A stretch of DNA of 64,000 bases from Lobosporangium transversale (GCF_002105155.1 NW_019028995.1:434001-498000); one strand, 5' to 3'; shown: positions 1 through 12,224, counted from the stretch's first letter. Numbers and translations: made by a program. The notes: a model not told the origin generated them from the sequence alone.

Positions 1-42
1 GCTAAACGAGACTACAGCCAGAAACTGTATACGATTAGCCAA

Positions 43-76
<34 letters not shown>

Positions 77-872
77 GATCATATGTTTATTACAGTTGAA
101 TCTCATAAACATACAAGCTCATTTGTAAGCGAGACAATACCATGGAGGAATTCTTCGATCGAAATTTCAAATCTGGAAATGTCGTTATTGAGATCAACTT
201 TGACTGTCAAGGCGCGATCATGATAAGCACATAGGGGTAATTAATAAATGCTTATTGTACTATGATGAAAATATGAGAGAAGGATAGTAATTGGTTGCGC
301 CTGATAACACTCTCATCTTGTTAGGACTTACCACCAAAAAATCCTTCAAGCTCTTCAACCGTGATCAGGCGCTCATGCTCCAGGTACATCGTCAATGTGG
401 CAAGGAAGCAAGCTTGTTGCATTGGTCCTGACCACAAGCTGTTGTATTTGTAATATTGGTTGACAGGAACTATCTTGGCGACTTCCTGAATATGAGTCTG
501 GATGTCTCCAAAATGAATACGGGCTTGCGCACATAGAGCTGGAACTATGGAAAAAAATGAATCAAGCTGTTGTTACTAAACGGGGCAGACTTATGCATAG
601 ACTTCTCCTAAAGTAATATCTGGCTGCTACCTTGCTCTCTGGGACTAGAGTGAACCCTGTTCAGAACAGCTGTAATGTTCCTGTTAGTCCTGTCTAGTTC
701 GCGAACTGCTGTACGGATGTTATCCTTAGTAGCCTATATTTTATGCGCGTTCGTATGAGACGAATGTAATTTCTTTTCACATTTTGTCATAAACGGATCG
801 TGTTCTTACAGCTTCTGCCTCCATGGAGGTCTGGATTGCATCGAAAAATCTAAGATCCACCACGTCCGACAT
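1..872 (-). CDS. Translin (3' end cut off by the window edge)
   Basis: Translin is an octameric ring protein that binds single-stranded RNA and DNA and, with TRAX, forms the C3PO ribonuclease. I read five exons on the minus strand: 810-872 (start codon at 870-872, MSDVVDLRFF), 631-733, 332-544, 115-203 and 1-11. The phases agree at every junction. Family landmarks read through in order: the NQYYKYNSLW segment, the ATLTMYLEHERLITVEEL helix, FEISIEEFLHG, then NEL joined to SRLA in the last exon. The C-terminal third, which in the family carries the final helices, lies beyond base 1. The last intron (12-114) contains a T31 run on the plus strand. The gene is divergent from the BRCT-like gene, with about 150 bp between start codons. 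I am sure of the family; the functional role in this organism is inferred. Confidence 0.9.
45..75. repeat. T31 homopolymer in a translin intron
   Basis: Uninterrupted run of T within the last visible translin intron. It is one of many such tracts in this window. Confidence 0.95.
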
Positions 873-1023
873 TCTTCGTTTCTGAGAGAAAAGAAGAAGA
901 GACCTGTCGAAATCGGACAACATTAAACATTCAGTGACTGTTCAAATTAGACTATGTGCAATTCTTTTCAATGGAAGAAGCCATTCATTCGTAGGGCAGC
1001 TCATACATCTCATTCTTGTTCTC

Positions 1024-2773
1024 ATGTTTAGCGGATACAGCGCTTGGTTTTCACCTGAGCTTGCTTCATACAGAAGTACTTGGAGTAAAGGCACAGCAAG
1101 ATAAAGAACTATTGTAGTTTCTAAAGTTACTTAAGTTATTGCTGCGTCTGGACTGATAGGTATTCGAATTTCGATTTCTTACAGAAAATAATGGTGGCGA
1201 AGAAAAGGAGCTGGCAGAAGCCGATATTGCTTTCATGAATGATCGGTCGCTCTCCAACTCAGATAGGTATGTGCTGTAATAGTTCATATATATCATAAAC
1301 GTTCATACTCCTGCTCATACCATTAAACCACATTCTGATATGTTTTTCTGGGTTACTCTTCAGAGTCAAGCCAACAATGAAAATCCTTCGGCCAGACTGG
1401 ATAGAAGGTATATAGTAGAAATAAGACGACTTCATTAGCAGCGGAGGGGACCTTTAACCTAACCATCAGATGTCCCCGCGCCACTATACTTCATAGATTC
1501 TGTTAAAGGCAGGAGACGCTTATCTCTAACGCGTTATAAACAAACTTTTCCTGCACTTGAACGTTGGGGTATGTGAAGTGTGTTCACTACGTGGTAGCGC
1601 GCCTATGCTTTACTTACTACATAGCAAACATTTGGCTCAGCACTTTTGCTTTGTAGACTCAGCAACTTTTAGTAGAAATTTGGCTGTAGGAATTGATGCC
1701 TTCAAAAGCTCCAAGGTACTATCGCTGACATCACCTTCCAAGCATCTCCATCAGCCAGAGGAAGGGATTGCAGACTTGCCAATTACCTCGTTGGAGCATT
1801 CATTTAGGCCATCCACACTCAAGGATACGCAGCTCTCTATGCCTGAATCGAGAGAGAGTCAGGAAATGGAGCAGACACAGACACTCAGTTTACTATCGAA
1901 GCAAAGTCAAATGGAGCGTGAAAATGCTTCTCCGCTTAGTGATTATGATAGATTTGGGCCCTCGGAGGGAGGTCACTTGGATAGATGGCAGACACGATCA
2001 AATATAGAGAACCCTTCGGCACATAGGTCCCATACAAGTCCCTCACTACAATCGATTTCCGCATCTTTGCTACCCAAAACGTCACCCCAATCAGTTCCAA
2101 AAAAGAGACGCTTACCAAGCACTATTCGGGGAATTAAGAGGCAAGAAGAGTGTTGTATTAAAAAAATCTAGTTAATCCTGACTTGTAATGCTCCACTAAA
2201 GTCTGATGTTATGTTGTTATCTCAAATATCAGCAGGCCATCTCCAGCAATGAAAGACACTAGATTGGATGACGCCTTCTTCGGAAACTCGCAAGTGCTTG
2301 ATAGATGTTTGGAGTGCATATATCCGGCAGCTATTGAGCTGACTATCTTCATCTGGCCTCATACTGATAAAATATGTATTATATATTTTTTTCTACCGAC
2401 ATAGTGATTCAGATGAGGAGCTATCTGGTGTCGTTAGTAACAATGCTGCGCATACTGCTCTGAAAGGTACAACTCCTGGACAAGAATCATCAAATTTTGG
2501 AACCAAGGCGCCGAGTTGCAGGTATATGCTTCATAATATCATCCTGATATACTTCAGCAACAGATGTCTCATCCTCTCGCAAAACAAAACATTCAAATAC
2601 AACTTTTTTTCTTTGTTAGTCGAAGGTCAGAGCAAGCTGTGGATTATCTAACTCGTATTGTTACTGCAATGGATGGAGAAAAGAAAAGCCTGCTCTCCGA
2701 TAATCATCCTCAGCTTCACATTATAAATGTTGGCTCTGAGAATATCTTCCTTCGACGGAAAATAAACGATTAG
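1024..2773 (+). CDS. BRCT-like domain protein of unknown role, with an apparent frameshift
   Basis: I propose exons 1024-1084, 1185-1266, 1364-1408, 1470-1568, about 1657-2140, an unresolved exon near 2234-2330, 2405-2521 and 2620-2773. The N-terminus reads like a single BRCT domain: MFSGYSAWFSPEL, a following N-N-G-G turn, and a C-terminal KILRPDWIEDV that matches the usual BRCT Trp helix. The middle is Ser-rich and disordered, with several SQ and TQ pairs near 1860-1920 and a basic KKRR patch near 2100, as in many DNA-damage proteins. In the 1364-1408 exon an A5 run puts the two halves of the domain in different frames; with four As the phases on both sides fit exactly. The splice between the SQ/TQ exon and the 2405 exon is not settled, and a GC donor at 2141 is possible. 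The specific BRCT protein is not recognised. A role in genome maintenance is only an inference. Confidence 0.55.
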
Positions 2774-3044
2774 ACAAGTGCACTAAATTTATACATGTGC
2801 TCCAACACTTCAAGCAGCGCATCAACTGATTATTTATACCATTTGCTGGTGTGGCTTGCCTTTTCTCATTCTATTGGTTACACGGCCGACAATAAAAGGC
2901 GCGCTTGTGTTGTAGTTTTTCTTCATCGGTTTCCTTTAGTCCCCTAACACGACTCTACCAGACCGGCTCCTATATTCCTATATTCTCTCTCGCCTTGTTC
3001 ACACAAACCTACAACACCCTTACTTCCCTTAAACTTTAGTAATC

Positions 3045-5046
3045 ATGCGTGAAGTTATTAGGTATATAAATATGCCTATGTTTATTAATATTGTCCTGTG
3101 GTTTTAATGATTATAACGGAATGGCCTGTTGACCATCTTCCCTTGCTTTTTCCATGCAATACATTTCTTTTTCATCAGTATCCATGTCGGACAGGTGAGT
3201 AAAATCTAATGTTGAATTCATTACCGCACTTTTTTTTTATTCGAACATGAAGATTCTAAGAGATGATGAGATTAACTGAAATACATCATCTATTCTACTA
3301 CTGAACTGATTTGCCTCTAGGCCGGTATTCAAATCGGTAACGCCTGTTGGGAGCTCTACTGTTTAGAGCACGGTATTACCCCTGATGGTACCGTGTAAGT
3401 ATTCATCTAAACATATTTTGGCGCAAGCAAGTCAAATGAAGAAAGATTTTTTTTTTTTTTTTTTTTTTTTTGGCTCACTTGCATTTGACTTTATCAATGG
3501 TCAGTGGTCTTTGTTAGATTATTCTTACTAACATTCTTAGTTATCCTATTTGTCGCTCATTCTGTTTTCTATAGTGCCTCAGATAAGCAATCTTCCCAGT
3601 TCGACTCATCTTCAAGCACCTTCTTCTCTGAGACTGGTGCTGGCAAGCACGTCCCGCGTGCCAGTAAGCTCTAAATGTCTTTTGTTAGGCTGAAAAATAC
3701 TTTGAGAGAATGACACGGAGAGTTAAAAAGAGCGATGAGCCCATTATTCATCTTTTTTTTTTTTTTTTTTTTTTGTGAACAACTTAGTTTTCGTTGATCT
3801 TGAGGAGACTGTTGTCGATGAGGTTAGACGTGGTACTTACCGTTCGTAAGTGGAATTTAGCAAATACACACAATATTCATACATTAAGCATGCATTCTTG
3901 TGTCACCTAACTTGTAACTAACAATGATTGATCCTTATTTTTTTCAGTCTCTTCCATCCTGAGCAATTGATCAGCGGAAAGGAAGACGCCGCCAACAACT
4001 ACGCTCGTGGTCATTACACTATTGGCAAGGAGCTTGTAGACTCTGTTCTTGACCGTGTCCGCAAGCTTGCTGATGCCTGTACAGGTCTGCAGGGCTTCTT
4101 GGTCTTCCACTCCTTCGGTGGCGGTACGGGATCTGGTTTTGGTGCCTTGCTCTTAGAGCGCCTCTCTGTTGATTATGGCAAGAAGTCTAAACTCGAATTT
4201 GCTGTCTATCCTGCACCCGAGATGGCCACTTCCGTTGTTGAGCCTTATAACTCCATTTTGACGACCCATACCACTCTTGAGCACACCGACTGCGCCTTCA
4301 TGGTCGATAACGAGGCTATTTACGACATCTGCCGTAAGAACTTGGATGTCGCTCGTCCTTCGTACACTCATCTCAACCGCATGATTGCCCAGGTTGTTTC
4401 GTCCATTACTGCCTCCTTGCGTTTCGTCGGCTCCCTCAATGTCGATTTGACTGAGTTCCAGACCAACTTGGTTCCTTACCCCCGTATTCACTTCCCCTTG
4501 GTCACTTATGCCCCGATTTTGTCGGCTAAGAAGGCTTTCCATGAGCAACTCTCTGTCCAAGAGATCACTTCGGCTTGCTTCGAGACCTCCAACCAGATGG
4601 TTAAGTGCGACCCTAAGAACGGCAAGTACATGGCATGCTGCTTGTTGTACCGTGGAGATGTCATCCCTAAGGATGTGACTGCAGCTATCGCCAACATTAA
4701 GACGAAGCGCACTATTCAGTTCGTCGACTGGTGCCCTACTGGCTTCAAGGTTGGTGTCAATGATCAAGCTCCTAGCGTTGTCCCCGGCGGCGAGGTTGCC
4801 AAGGTCAAGCGCGCTGTCTGCATGCTTTCCAACACCACTGCCATCGCTGAGGCCTGGAACCGCCTCGACCACAAGTTTGATCTTATGTACGCCAAGCGTG
4901 CCTTCGTCCACTGGTATGTTGGAGAAGGTATGGAGGAGGGTGAGTTCTCTGAGGCCCGTGAGGATTTGGCTGCTTTGGAGAAGGATTATGAGGAGGTCTC
5001 CTCTGATTCTATGCAGGATGAGGCAGAGCCTGCTGAGGAGTACTAA
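3045..5046 (+). CDS. Alpha-tubulin
   Basis: GTP-binding subunit of the microtubule heterodimer. Six exons: 3045-3061, 3179-3194, 3321-3394, 3575-3663, 3788-3845 and 3948-5046, giving 450 residues, the usual length. The N-terminal MREVISIHVGQAG, the GTP-loop GGGTGSG and the [16 protein letters not shown] segment identify alpha rather than beta tubulin. Lys40 is present in an SDK context, so the luminal acetylation site exists. The C-terminus is acidic and ends EEY, the substrate form for detyrosination. The 5' part is cut into very small exons, including a 16-nt exon 2, while the last exon holds over 80 percent of the protein. Codons are biased to C/T-ending forms, as in EF-3 and SHMT here, consistent with high expression. 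Two introns contain T tracts of about 20 bases. Confidence 0.98.
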
Positions 5047-5183
5047 GTAGTCTCAAATAGCTGATGCTTTATAATTTTCGCAAGATGTGGATGATCATTA
5101 ACTTTAATTCCTATTTTGCATTAATTGTGTGAACTTCTAATAAAATATAAAAATGATAGTCTATTCAGTATTATGATTAGTGA

Positions 5184-5821
5184 TTAAGGTGTGGGTGTCA
5201 CTGCAAAGGTGTTGATCAAGCAACACTCAATTGCTTCTAATATGTCCTGCTCCCATAGACCAAGCTCATAATTGACAAGGCCATACTTTTCAAGTGTATC
5301 AGCCCAAGCCTTGACATTATCATACAAATAGTGTAAATGAGGTTCTCGCAAACATTGATCCTCAGAGCGTGCGTTGTTGTAGTGCGAAAAAGCGAAGAGC
5401 CAGCAGTTATTGAGTGCTGTCCAAAATCTTGTTTTTTGATTCATTGGGCCTTTGTCCGACACTAAGTCTTTTAATATATTTACACATAAAAATACGGTAC
5501 ATTCAATTGACAACGATTTGTAGTGAAAAGAAAAGAGTGAATGAAATGAGTATGAGATTTACCCAGCTTCTCACAGTTGGTGACAGCCATATCAGTTAGT
5601 CTACTGAGCGTATTGAAGCTCTGGAGAATCATTCCTTGGTCAATATATTCGAGTACATTTTGTAGCTCTTCTAGGATCAAGGTCAACTCTTCTGTCACTT
5701 CTGAATCGTCCAGTGCAGGTCTATGCGGTCTGTTGTTAGGCGAATTAGGACAAGATATGGTAGTTGCATCCGACTCAGGACTACTTGATCTTGATCTTGA
5801 ATCGTCCGCAATTGGATCCAT
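5184..5821 (-). CDS. Uncharacterised 178-residue helical protein
   Basis: Two exons, 5563-5821 and 5184-5461, join in phase (one base, then two) to give 178 residues. Residues 1-40 are Ser/Asp/Pro-rich and look disordered. The rest is predicted to be helical, with repeated Leu/Ile/Trp positions such as EELTLILEELQNVLEYID and TRFWTALNNCWLFAFSHYN. No signal peptide, membrane segment or catalytic motif is visible. The start codon lies only about 100-180 bp from the PPE1 start on the other strand, so the two probably share a bidirectional promoter. I do not recognise the family. The clean splice and the domain-like composition make a real gene likely. Confidence 0.7.
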
Positions 5822-5998
5822 CCTCTTTGCACATCATGCGCTGTACTTCCGTTTCATTGTGTTTCTTAGAATAAATGAGTCTCTGTAAGGTGACTGCTGC
5901 GTCTGTAAATTTGGCGAACAACCATGGCACTTCATTTTTTTCGTTCCTGCTCTTCAATTGAAGAGAACATATTTACATTAGGCATTGTGAATATTGTA

Positions 5999-7610
5999 AT
6001 GGCGAACGAGATGCTCCGAAATATGTACAAATCAAGGCCTCCACCTCTACCACCTCACTTTGGAGACGACGACGACGAGTCTAGTGACGATATCTTGCAC
6101 AATAGCTTCAGTTCATTAACAGCAGTTCACCCATTCAAAATGAATCGATCCGCTAACTATAGCCTATCCGATCGATATGCGCCTTTAGCTTGGAACGAAT
6201 ACTTTGAAAACAAAAGATATCTAACAGTACCTGGAGACAGAGCAGAGGAAGCTGAAATTACATTCAATATCTATGAGACTCATGGAAACTCTGGAGCTCC
6301 TGTATTTGTCATGCATCATGGTGCTGGTCTTAGTGCACTGTCGTTTGCTTTGACAGCGAAGGAAATTAAGAATATTGTGAATAAGGATGCAAGTGTTCTG
6401 AGCTTTGATTGTCGTGGCCATGGTACGAAGATGATACACAATAGCAATCAGATCTTTTCCCTTTATTCTACAAGGAGAGGACCAATATACTTGTTATTGG
6501 CTCCATTGAGTTTGGTCTGCATCATTTATATACAATATGACTTCACGTAGATTAATACTCATATTGCTTCTTTTCCAAAAAAAAAAAAAAAAAAAAAAAA
6601 GGTGAGACTATGTCTAGCGATGACAACAACCTTTCTTTAGATCGATTGGCCAAAGACCTCAAAAATGTTATTCACGCTGTATATGGGGATCATCCCCCGG
6701 AAATCATTCTTGTCGGACACAGGTATATTCTCTCTTTAATCTGAGGGCAGTGCATTGTATGTAAGTAGCTGATACAGGTGGCATTAAGCTAATATTGAAA
6801 GCCAACTTACCTCGAAATGAATATAGTATGGGTGGAGCTGTCGTCTCAGAGGCAGCATCCCGTGGCATGATCCCAAACCTAATCGGTGTTGCAGTCCTTG
6901 ATATTGTCGAAGGTTTACTTTTTTCTTGTCTTCAGTTCAATGATTTAATGTCTGTACTTCCTTGTCACAGTAACTTATTTATGCTTATTTTGGCTTGGGT
7001 GGTTCAGGTGTAGCTATTGAGACATTGGCTAATATGAATGGATGGCTGGAGAAGCGACCAAACATGTTCCGATCTCTTGATAAGGTTGTTCAATGGGGGT
7101 GAGTGGAGCTATTTCATATAGTCAATCTAAAAAGTGCATGCTGCTGGTTTCTCTTCTTGAATTTACAAGATTACCTTGTTGCGACAAATTTTGCCATCCT
7201 TGTTGGCTTAATATAGAGTAAAATCAGGGACGGTACGTAATGTCGAATCGGCACGAGTCTCATGTCCATCTTTAGTCATTTTATCTAAAGATTCAACAGT
7301 AGAAAATCCATGTTACATCTGGCGTACAGATTTGGCAGCATCGGAGCAATATTGGAAGGAGTGGTTTACTGGATTGACCCAGAAGTTTTTATCAGCGAAA
7401 GCAGGAAGGCTGCTAGTCCTTGCAGGTACAGATCGACTAGATAAAGACATGACGATCGCTCAAATGCAAGGCAAATTTCAAATGCTTGTATTCCCAAATT
7501 CAGGACACGCAATACAAGAGGACGAGCCTGATCGTATGGCTCATGAGTTGGTCGCGTTTTGGAAAAGAAACGAACGCCTTGTACTCCCACCGCGACCTTT
7601 CCTTCCTTAA
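5999..7610 (+). CDS. PPE1: Protein phosphatase methylesterase 1 (PP2A demethylase)
   Basis: Alpha/beta-hydrolase that removes the methyl ester from the C-terminal Leu of the PP2A catalytic subunit. Exons 5999-6422, 6602-6722, 6827-6912, 7008-7098 and 7217-7610 give 371 residues. The N-terminus has the Pro-rich RPPPLPP segment and a PLAWNEYF motif of the family. The oxyanion region is VMHHGAGLSALSF, the acid loop FDCRGHGET, and the nucleophile elbow GHSMGGA is split by an intron between exons 2 and 3. The family segment VKSGTVRNVESARVS follows, and the catalytic His lies in FPNSGHAIQEDEP. An upstream in-frame ATG at 5924 has a better start context (ACCATGG) and would add 25 residues. I prefer 5999 because the extension does not resemble the family. 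Intron 1 ends in an A-tract directly before its acceptor. Confidence 0.95.
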
Positions 7611-7720
7611 AATCTTAAAATTAATTAAATAAAAAGTGACTGCTCTGTTCGCGATAAAAAGAAAATCCAATATTCTCTTAGTTCAGGATTGTACACGCCT
7701 TGCCGTTCAGAAGTCAAGAG

Positions 7721-10700
7721 ATGGTAGCATCCACAGGAGTAGCTGACAACATCAGGAGCAGTCGCAACACTGCAGACCAGTTCCCTTTGAGTACACCTAT
7801 TACAACCAATGGGAATGCAGTAGGTAATGTGACACATGGGAAGAAGCCAGCTCATCTGAGCATTGACTCCACAACCGCCAACTCTGCATTCATCCATACC
7901 CTCAACTCACAAATTCAGGCTGCAGCTAAGAATAGTGGCAGCAGCAACCGTCCCCAGCAGAGCCAAGGCGCTTCAGCTTCTGGAAGTGATTTTTCATTGA
8001 CTATTGGCATCGACCGAGCGGCACTCATTGCTCCAGACTTTGACACTGACGAGTTTCTGTCCGCACGCCGACATCTACCTCTTGAGGAACTCAAATCTCA
8101 GGTATGTAAGGAGTACATACTATATATCATGAGATTGTAACCATCATAAACAAACAAAGTCATTATTATAAGACTTTAGTTCGCGTTTATTCGGTACGAA
8201 GATATGGACGGTATTTCATCTTAATTGACAACTTTCGCTTTTATCCTCTTTCTTATGATAATAATCATATGCTATATCTAATGGAATAGCTCATTTCTCA
8301 TATGAAAGAGCTGAAAACAGAGCTCATTGAGTTAATCAACAGTGACTATGCTGATTTTATTAATCTTTCAACCAATCTCAATGGCGTGGATCGTATGATG
8401 GAGGACCTTCGGAAACCGCTAGATCGAATGAAAGGAGATACTATCGTATGCTGTATTTAATTTGCGGAGCCATCTCTATGTGTTTATGTACACAGATACA
8501 TATGTCATATGCCATGCCTAATTACAAGTTATTACTGTTTCCATCATTGAAATTTATTCGAGTAGATTGTTAGATCTAACTTTCAATCAGTAATCGATAG
8601 TTTACAGCAAAAACTTCAGCATCGTACTGAGATTCGGGAGAGAAAAGCTAGTCTTCAATTATTGGTCAATATATCTGAATCTGTTGCTAAAGTTGAAGGA
8701 CTTTTGCAGATCTCGAGCACCTCTGAAGGCAGTGTAGTACTTAGAGATGGCAGCGGAAGGTATTGAATAGTAACAAAGTGGAATACCATGCTCGGAACGA
8801 TGCACAATCGAATCACTAACTCTAATACGTTATAGTCCTAGCGATAGCATAAGTGTGGCAAAGCGCTTGGAACGTGTAGCAATCGAGTATAATAAGCTGC
8901 AATATCTTGTTAGCAAAGGAGCCGACCTACCTTTTGTTACTAGTATCGATTGGGTAAATTGAGCAGTTATAAAGCATGATCATTCTATGGTATTTACGTA
9001 ATTAATCTGTTGATTGATTGTCTGCTTTGCCTTACTTATTGTTATAGCGTTTAGCCAGGATCAAAGAGACTATGAGTGAAAATCTCTCGACTGTCTTGCG
9101 TTCATGCATTAAGTCTAGCCATCGAGACGAAGGAGGGATGTTGATCAAAAATGAATCGATGTCGCAGTGCCTCAGAACTTATGCATTGATTGATCAGACG
9201 GCAGAGGCTGAGAAAGTCATTACTGAAGAGCTTCTTGTCCCATTCATTAGCAAGGTTTATATTGGGCCAGATTTCATTATCCTGAATGATATAACGCTTA
9301 GAACAGCCATATTAATACAGAAACACCTTTTTTTTGCTTGTAGACCATCACTCGGGCAGCTCTCACGGATTCGTCACGTAACCAACATGCCAAGTCTGGT
9401 CAAAATCAGCAGAGACCACTTACTATAATATACAATCAAATTCTCACTTTTATTGACTCTCACTGCAGCACCTTACTTTATATCACGCAAAAGGAGCTCA
9501 AAGGGACAAATTTTGACATTCCTGTCAATTGCATATGGGGCATCACTACTCAGTCTATTCTTAAAAATATCCCTCAGATCCTATTGCCTGGGATACCAGA
9601 TGAATTTCATCGTAACTATACAGATACTATGGACTTTGTCTCAAAAATCGAAGAGTTGTGTGGGACCCACAAATCACTAGCACGGCTAAGGTCACAAGCT
9701 AATTATCAGGCATTCATGAAGCGGTGGCAGCTTCCAGCATACTTCCAGCTTCGGTTTCGAGAAATATCTTTACCGGTAGAGGATGTGCTCCAAATGACAG
9801 CTGATAACAGTCAGCGGTATTCCAGTAACAATGGTAATGTATTAACAAGGATATTTTTCGAGGTAGCAGTAGAATGTACTGATAAGATATCCTACAAATC
9901 GAAATGCGCATATACCTAACAGAGTATTTGATAATTGTCAAAAATAGTACATCTTCCGGCAAGCGTTGCTATTATTCATGCCATCGAGCGATGCTGGTCT
10001 TCGAATGTGTTTATCTACGGAATAGCACATAGATTCTGGAGATTTACTTTGCAACTTTTGGCAAGATACTCCATATGGATATCTATTAATCTAGCCAAGG
10101 ACCTTGACACACCGAAGGATAAACCGGTTCAGGCATGAATAGTATAATGGGATGCATCATCTATGTAGTTTTCATCGATATCCACTAATGCTAGTTGTAC
10201 TAATTTTTTTCTTTTTTCTCTTTTGTTCTTAGTCAAGATCATCATCGCCAGCTCCTGGGTCAGGTGGTAGCACGAGCTGGCAGCAAACTCGCACAATGCC
10301 CTCTGCAGGGGGGCTTCTTCGACCTCCAAGCTCTGCTAGCCGAGCATCTCTTGAAGAAACAACGCTACAGCAACTTTCCATGATTGTCAATGACATTGAC
10401 CATGTAGTTACTCGTGTCAGGGGGATTTTTGATCAGGATATTCGACCAAAATTACCAGTCTCAATCGCGGATGAACCGACCTTAACGGCATCCTTTAATC
10501 AAAGCTTAGAAGCTATTCGGCGTGATGTACCCACAGTACAACAGCGGATCACAGATCTCATTACAAGGCACTGCGTTGATACATTAGCTAGTGTTAAAAG
10601 TATCAATGTCCGAGCAAGTGAAGGGGTTCCTCGTGAGCCTTCTCAATTTGTCCCATTGGTTTTGGCACCGCTTTCAAGATATATTTCAGGATCTGGCGCA

Positions 10701-11187
10701 GTCCTTAATAACAAATCTAGAGATGCATGGGCTAAAGAGGTTATTGTCACCACTACGAACCAATATAGCGCCATTTTAGCAGAGCGCTTGCTTGATATTA
10801 AGCTCTCAGAGGAAGCAACCAACAAACTGAAGGCAGCAGCTAAATCCCGAGGGGGTATTATGTCAAGAACACCAGTATTGCCCAATATCTTTTCAACGAG
10901 CACATCCGAAGCTGACCCTAATATGTCTACAAGCGATAAACTGAGATTACAATTTGTATTGGATGTGGAATGTTATCGAAACGAGGCAAGTTTTAATTTT
11001 ATTTTATATTATTTTTTATTTATGTTAATGACATTAAGATTTCATAACCCTCATAATTATTTCATTCTTTTATTTAATGCAGCTGATAAAGTTTGATATC
11101 GACCCACAAACGTTTCAGCCCTTTCTAGACCTTCGAGCCAATGTACAGCCCTATGAAAGTTTACTCAAAAATTCTAGTAAACAGTAG
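7721..11187 (+). CDS. COG2: Conserved oligomeric Golgi complex subunit 2
   Basis: Lobe A subunit of the COG tether, which acts in retrograde transport within the Golgi. Nine exons (7721-8101, 8290-8445, 8566-8759, 8836-8953, 9048-9254, 9344-9833, 9948-10132, 10233-10985, 11083-11187) give 862 residues. The N-terminal 80 residues are a low-complexity leader. The COG2 core follows: a DFDTDEFLSARRHLPLEEL block, ELINSDYADFINLSTNLNGVD, CLRTYALIDQTAEAEKVI, and the C-terminal half with WQLPAYFQLRFREI and RCWSSNVFIYGIAHRFWR. The C-terminal DKLRLQFVLDVE segment is conserved in animal COG2. Two introns appear to use GC donors: 10133 (CAG before GCATGA) and 10986 (GAG before GCAAGT). Both are needed to keep the frame. 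It follows PPE1 by about 110 bp on the same strand. Confidence 0.95.
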
Positions 11188-12224
11188 ATTATAAATAATA
11201 AACAGGAGCTGAAATATGATACAGCATAGTGAAATAGTTTATCTCTTACAAAAATTTAAATTGAGAACGCAGTTAGTCGCGGTTAATGGTAAATAGAACC
11301 TCTTTCTCTGGATGATATATATGATTAAGTCAAGCAGCTGAATTCTACTGAACAACTCTCGAAAAGTTTGCCTCTACGACCTCGGCTCCTGCAAGATGAG
11401 TACATTTGTTCTAGATCAACTTATTGATTGCCTGGGTCACGAAGCTTGTGTTAGATATGAGGGTTAACTTTCCATTACAGTTGTATCCTTATTACTTCTT
11501 TTTAATTTCCAGGATACCTTGGACGGTGTCCATCCCAATATTACAAACTTTAAGCGCAAGCGCAATAGTCGACTTTAGCAATAATCATGATGTATATTTA
11601 CGTCAAAGCTATTGCATAGTTGAAAGAAAATCAAATAAAGCTCTGTGATATGGGGCACAAGACGCATCTGCAAGCAGAGGTTCGCTAATTGGTTGAAAGG
11701 TCGATTCGGCGTGCTCCAGACCTAATATCATGGATGCTGACGAAAATCAATTAGTTTTTATCTGTCCTGGCTCTTAACGACAATGGAATTATTCATTCAT
11801 GAGTGTAACCACCAAACTTGCAATACGGATCATATGATGTTAATCGTTGCGAGGGCTTTCTCGCTTCCATGCAAGAACTTGGACGTGGAATCCGTGGATG
11901 GTTTGGCGGATGTAGTCAGATCATTCCTCGGATAGATGATAATGCCTTAGTTTTATTGTTTAAGGCTGTTAAGAGCGTATGGAGTCAGTTGCTTGATACG
12001 GTCTGAGAAATCTGAAATATTTATAATTTTGAACTTCGCCCAAAGTGGTAAATTCACAAAATGGCCCACAGGATGGCGGAGACATTAATCACCTGCTAAC
12101 ACATGGCCAAAGCAAGCCGAGTCACAAAGAGCCATTTTGTTCAACCCATCCAAACCATTGCTCTCATTCTTACACCTCCAGATTTCTATCATATCCTTGT
12201 TTCTCTCTCTCTTACACGTCAGAC
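11188..12224. other. Intergenic stretch with short open segments, possible coding relics
   Basis: No recognisable intact gene. Several short plus-strand segments look more protein-like than background: 11395-11465, 11515-11578 after an acceptor-like TTCCAG, and 11818-12006, which reads about 60 residues including a Gly/Trp-rich stretch. They cannot be joined in one frame with acceptable splice sites, so either this is a decayed gene or the resemblance is chance. The right end holds the Sed5 promoter. Confidence 0.35.

Noticed and set aside
4153-4911. Long minus-strand open frame opposite alpha-tubulin
   Set aside because: It is the mirror of the tubulin coding frame caused by strong codon bias; no family similarity. 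The same applies to the long antisense frames over EF-3, SHMT and the GPI-type gene.
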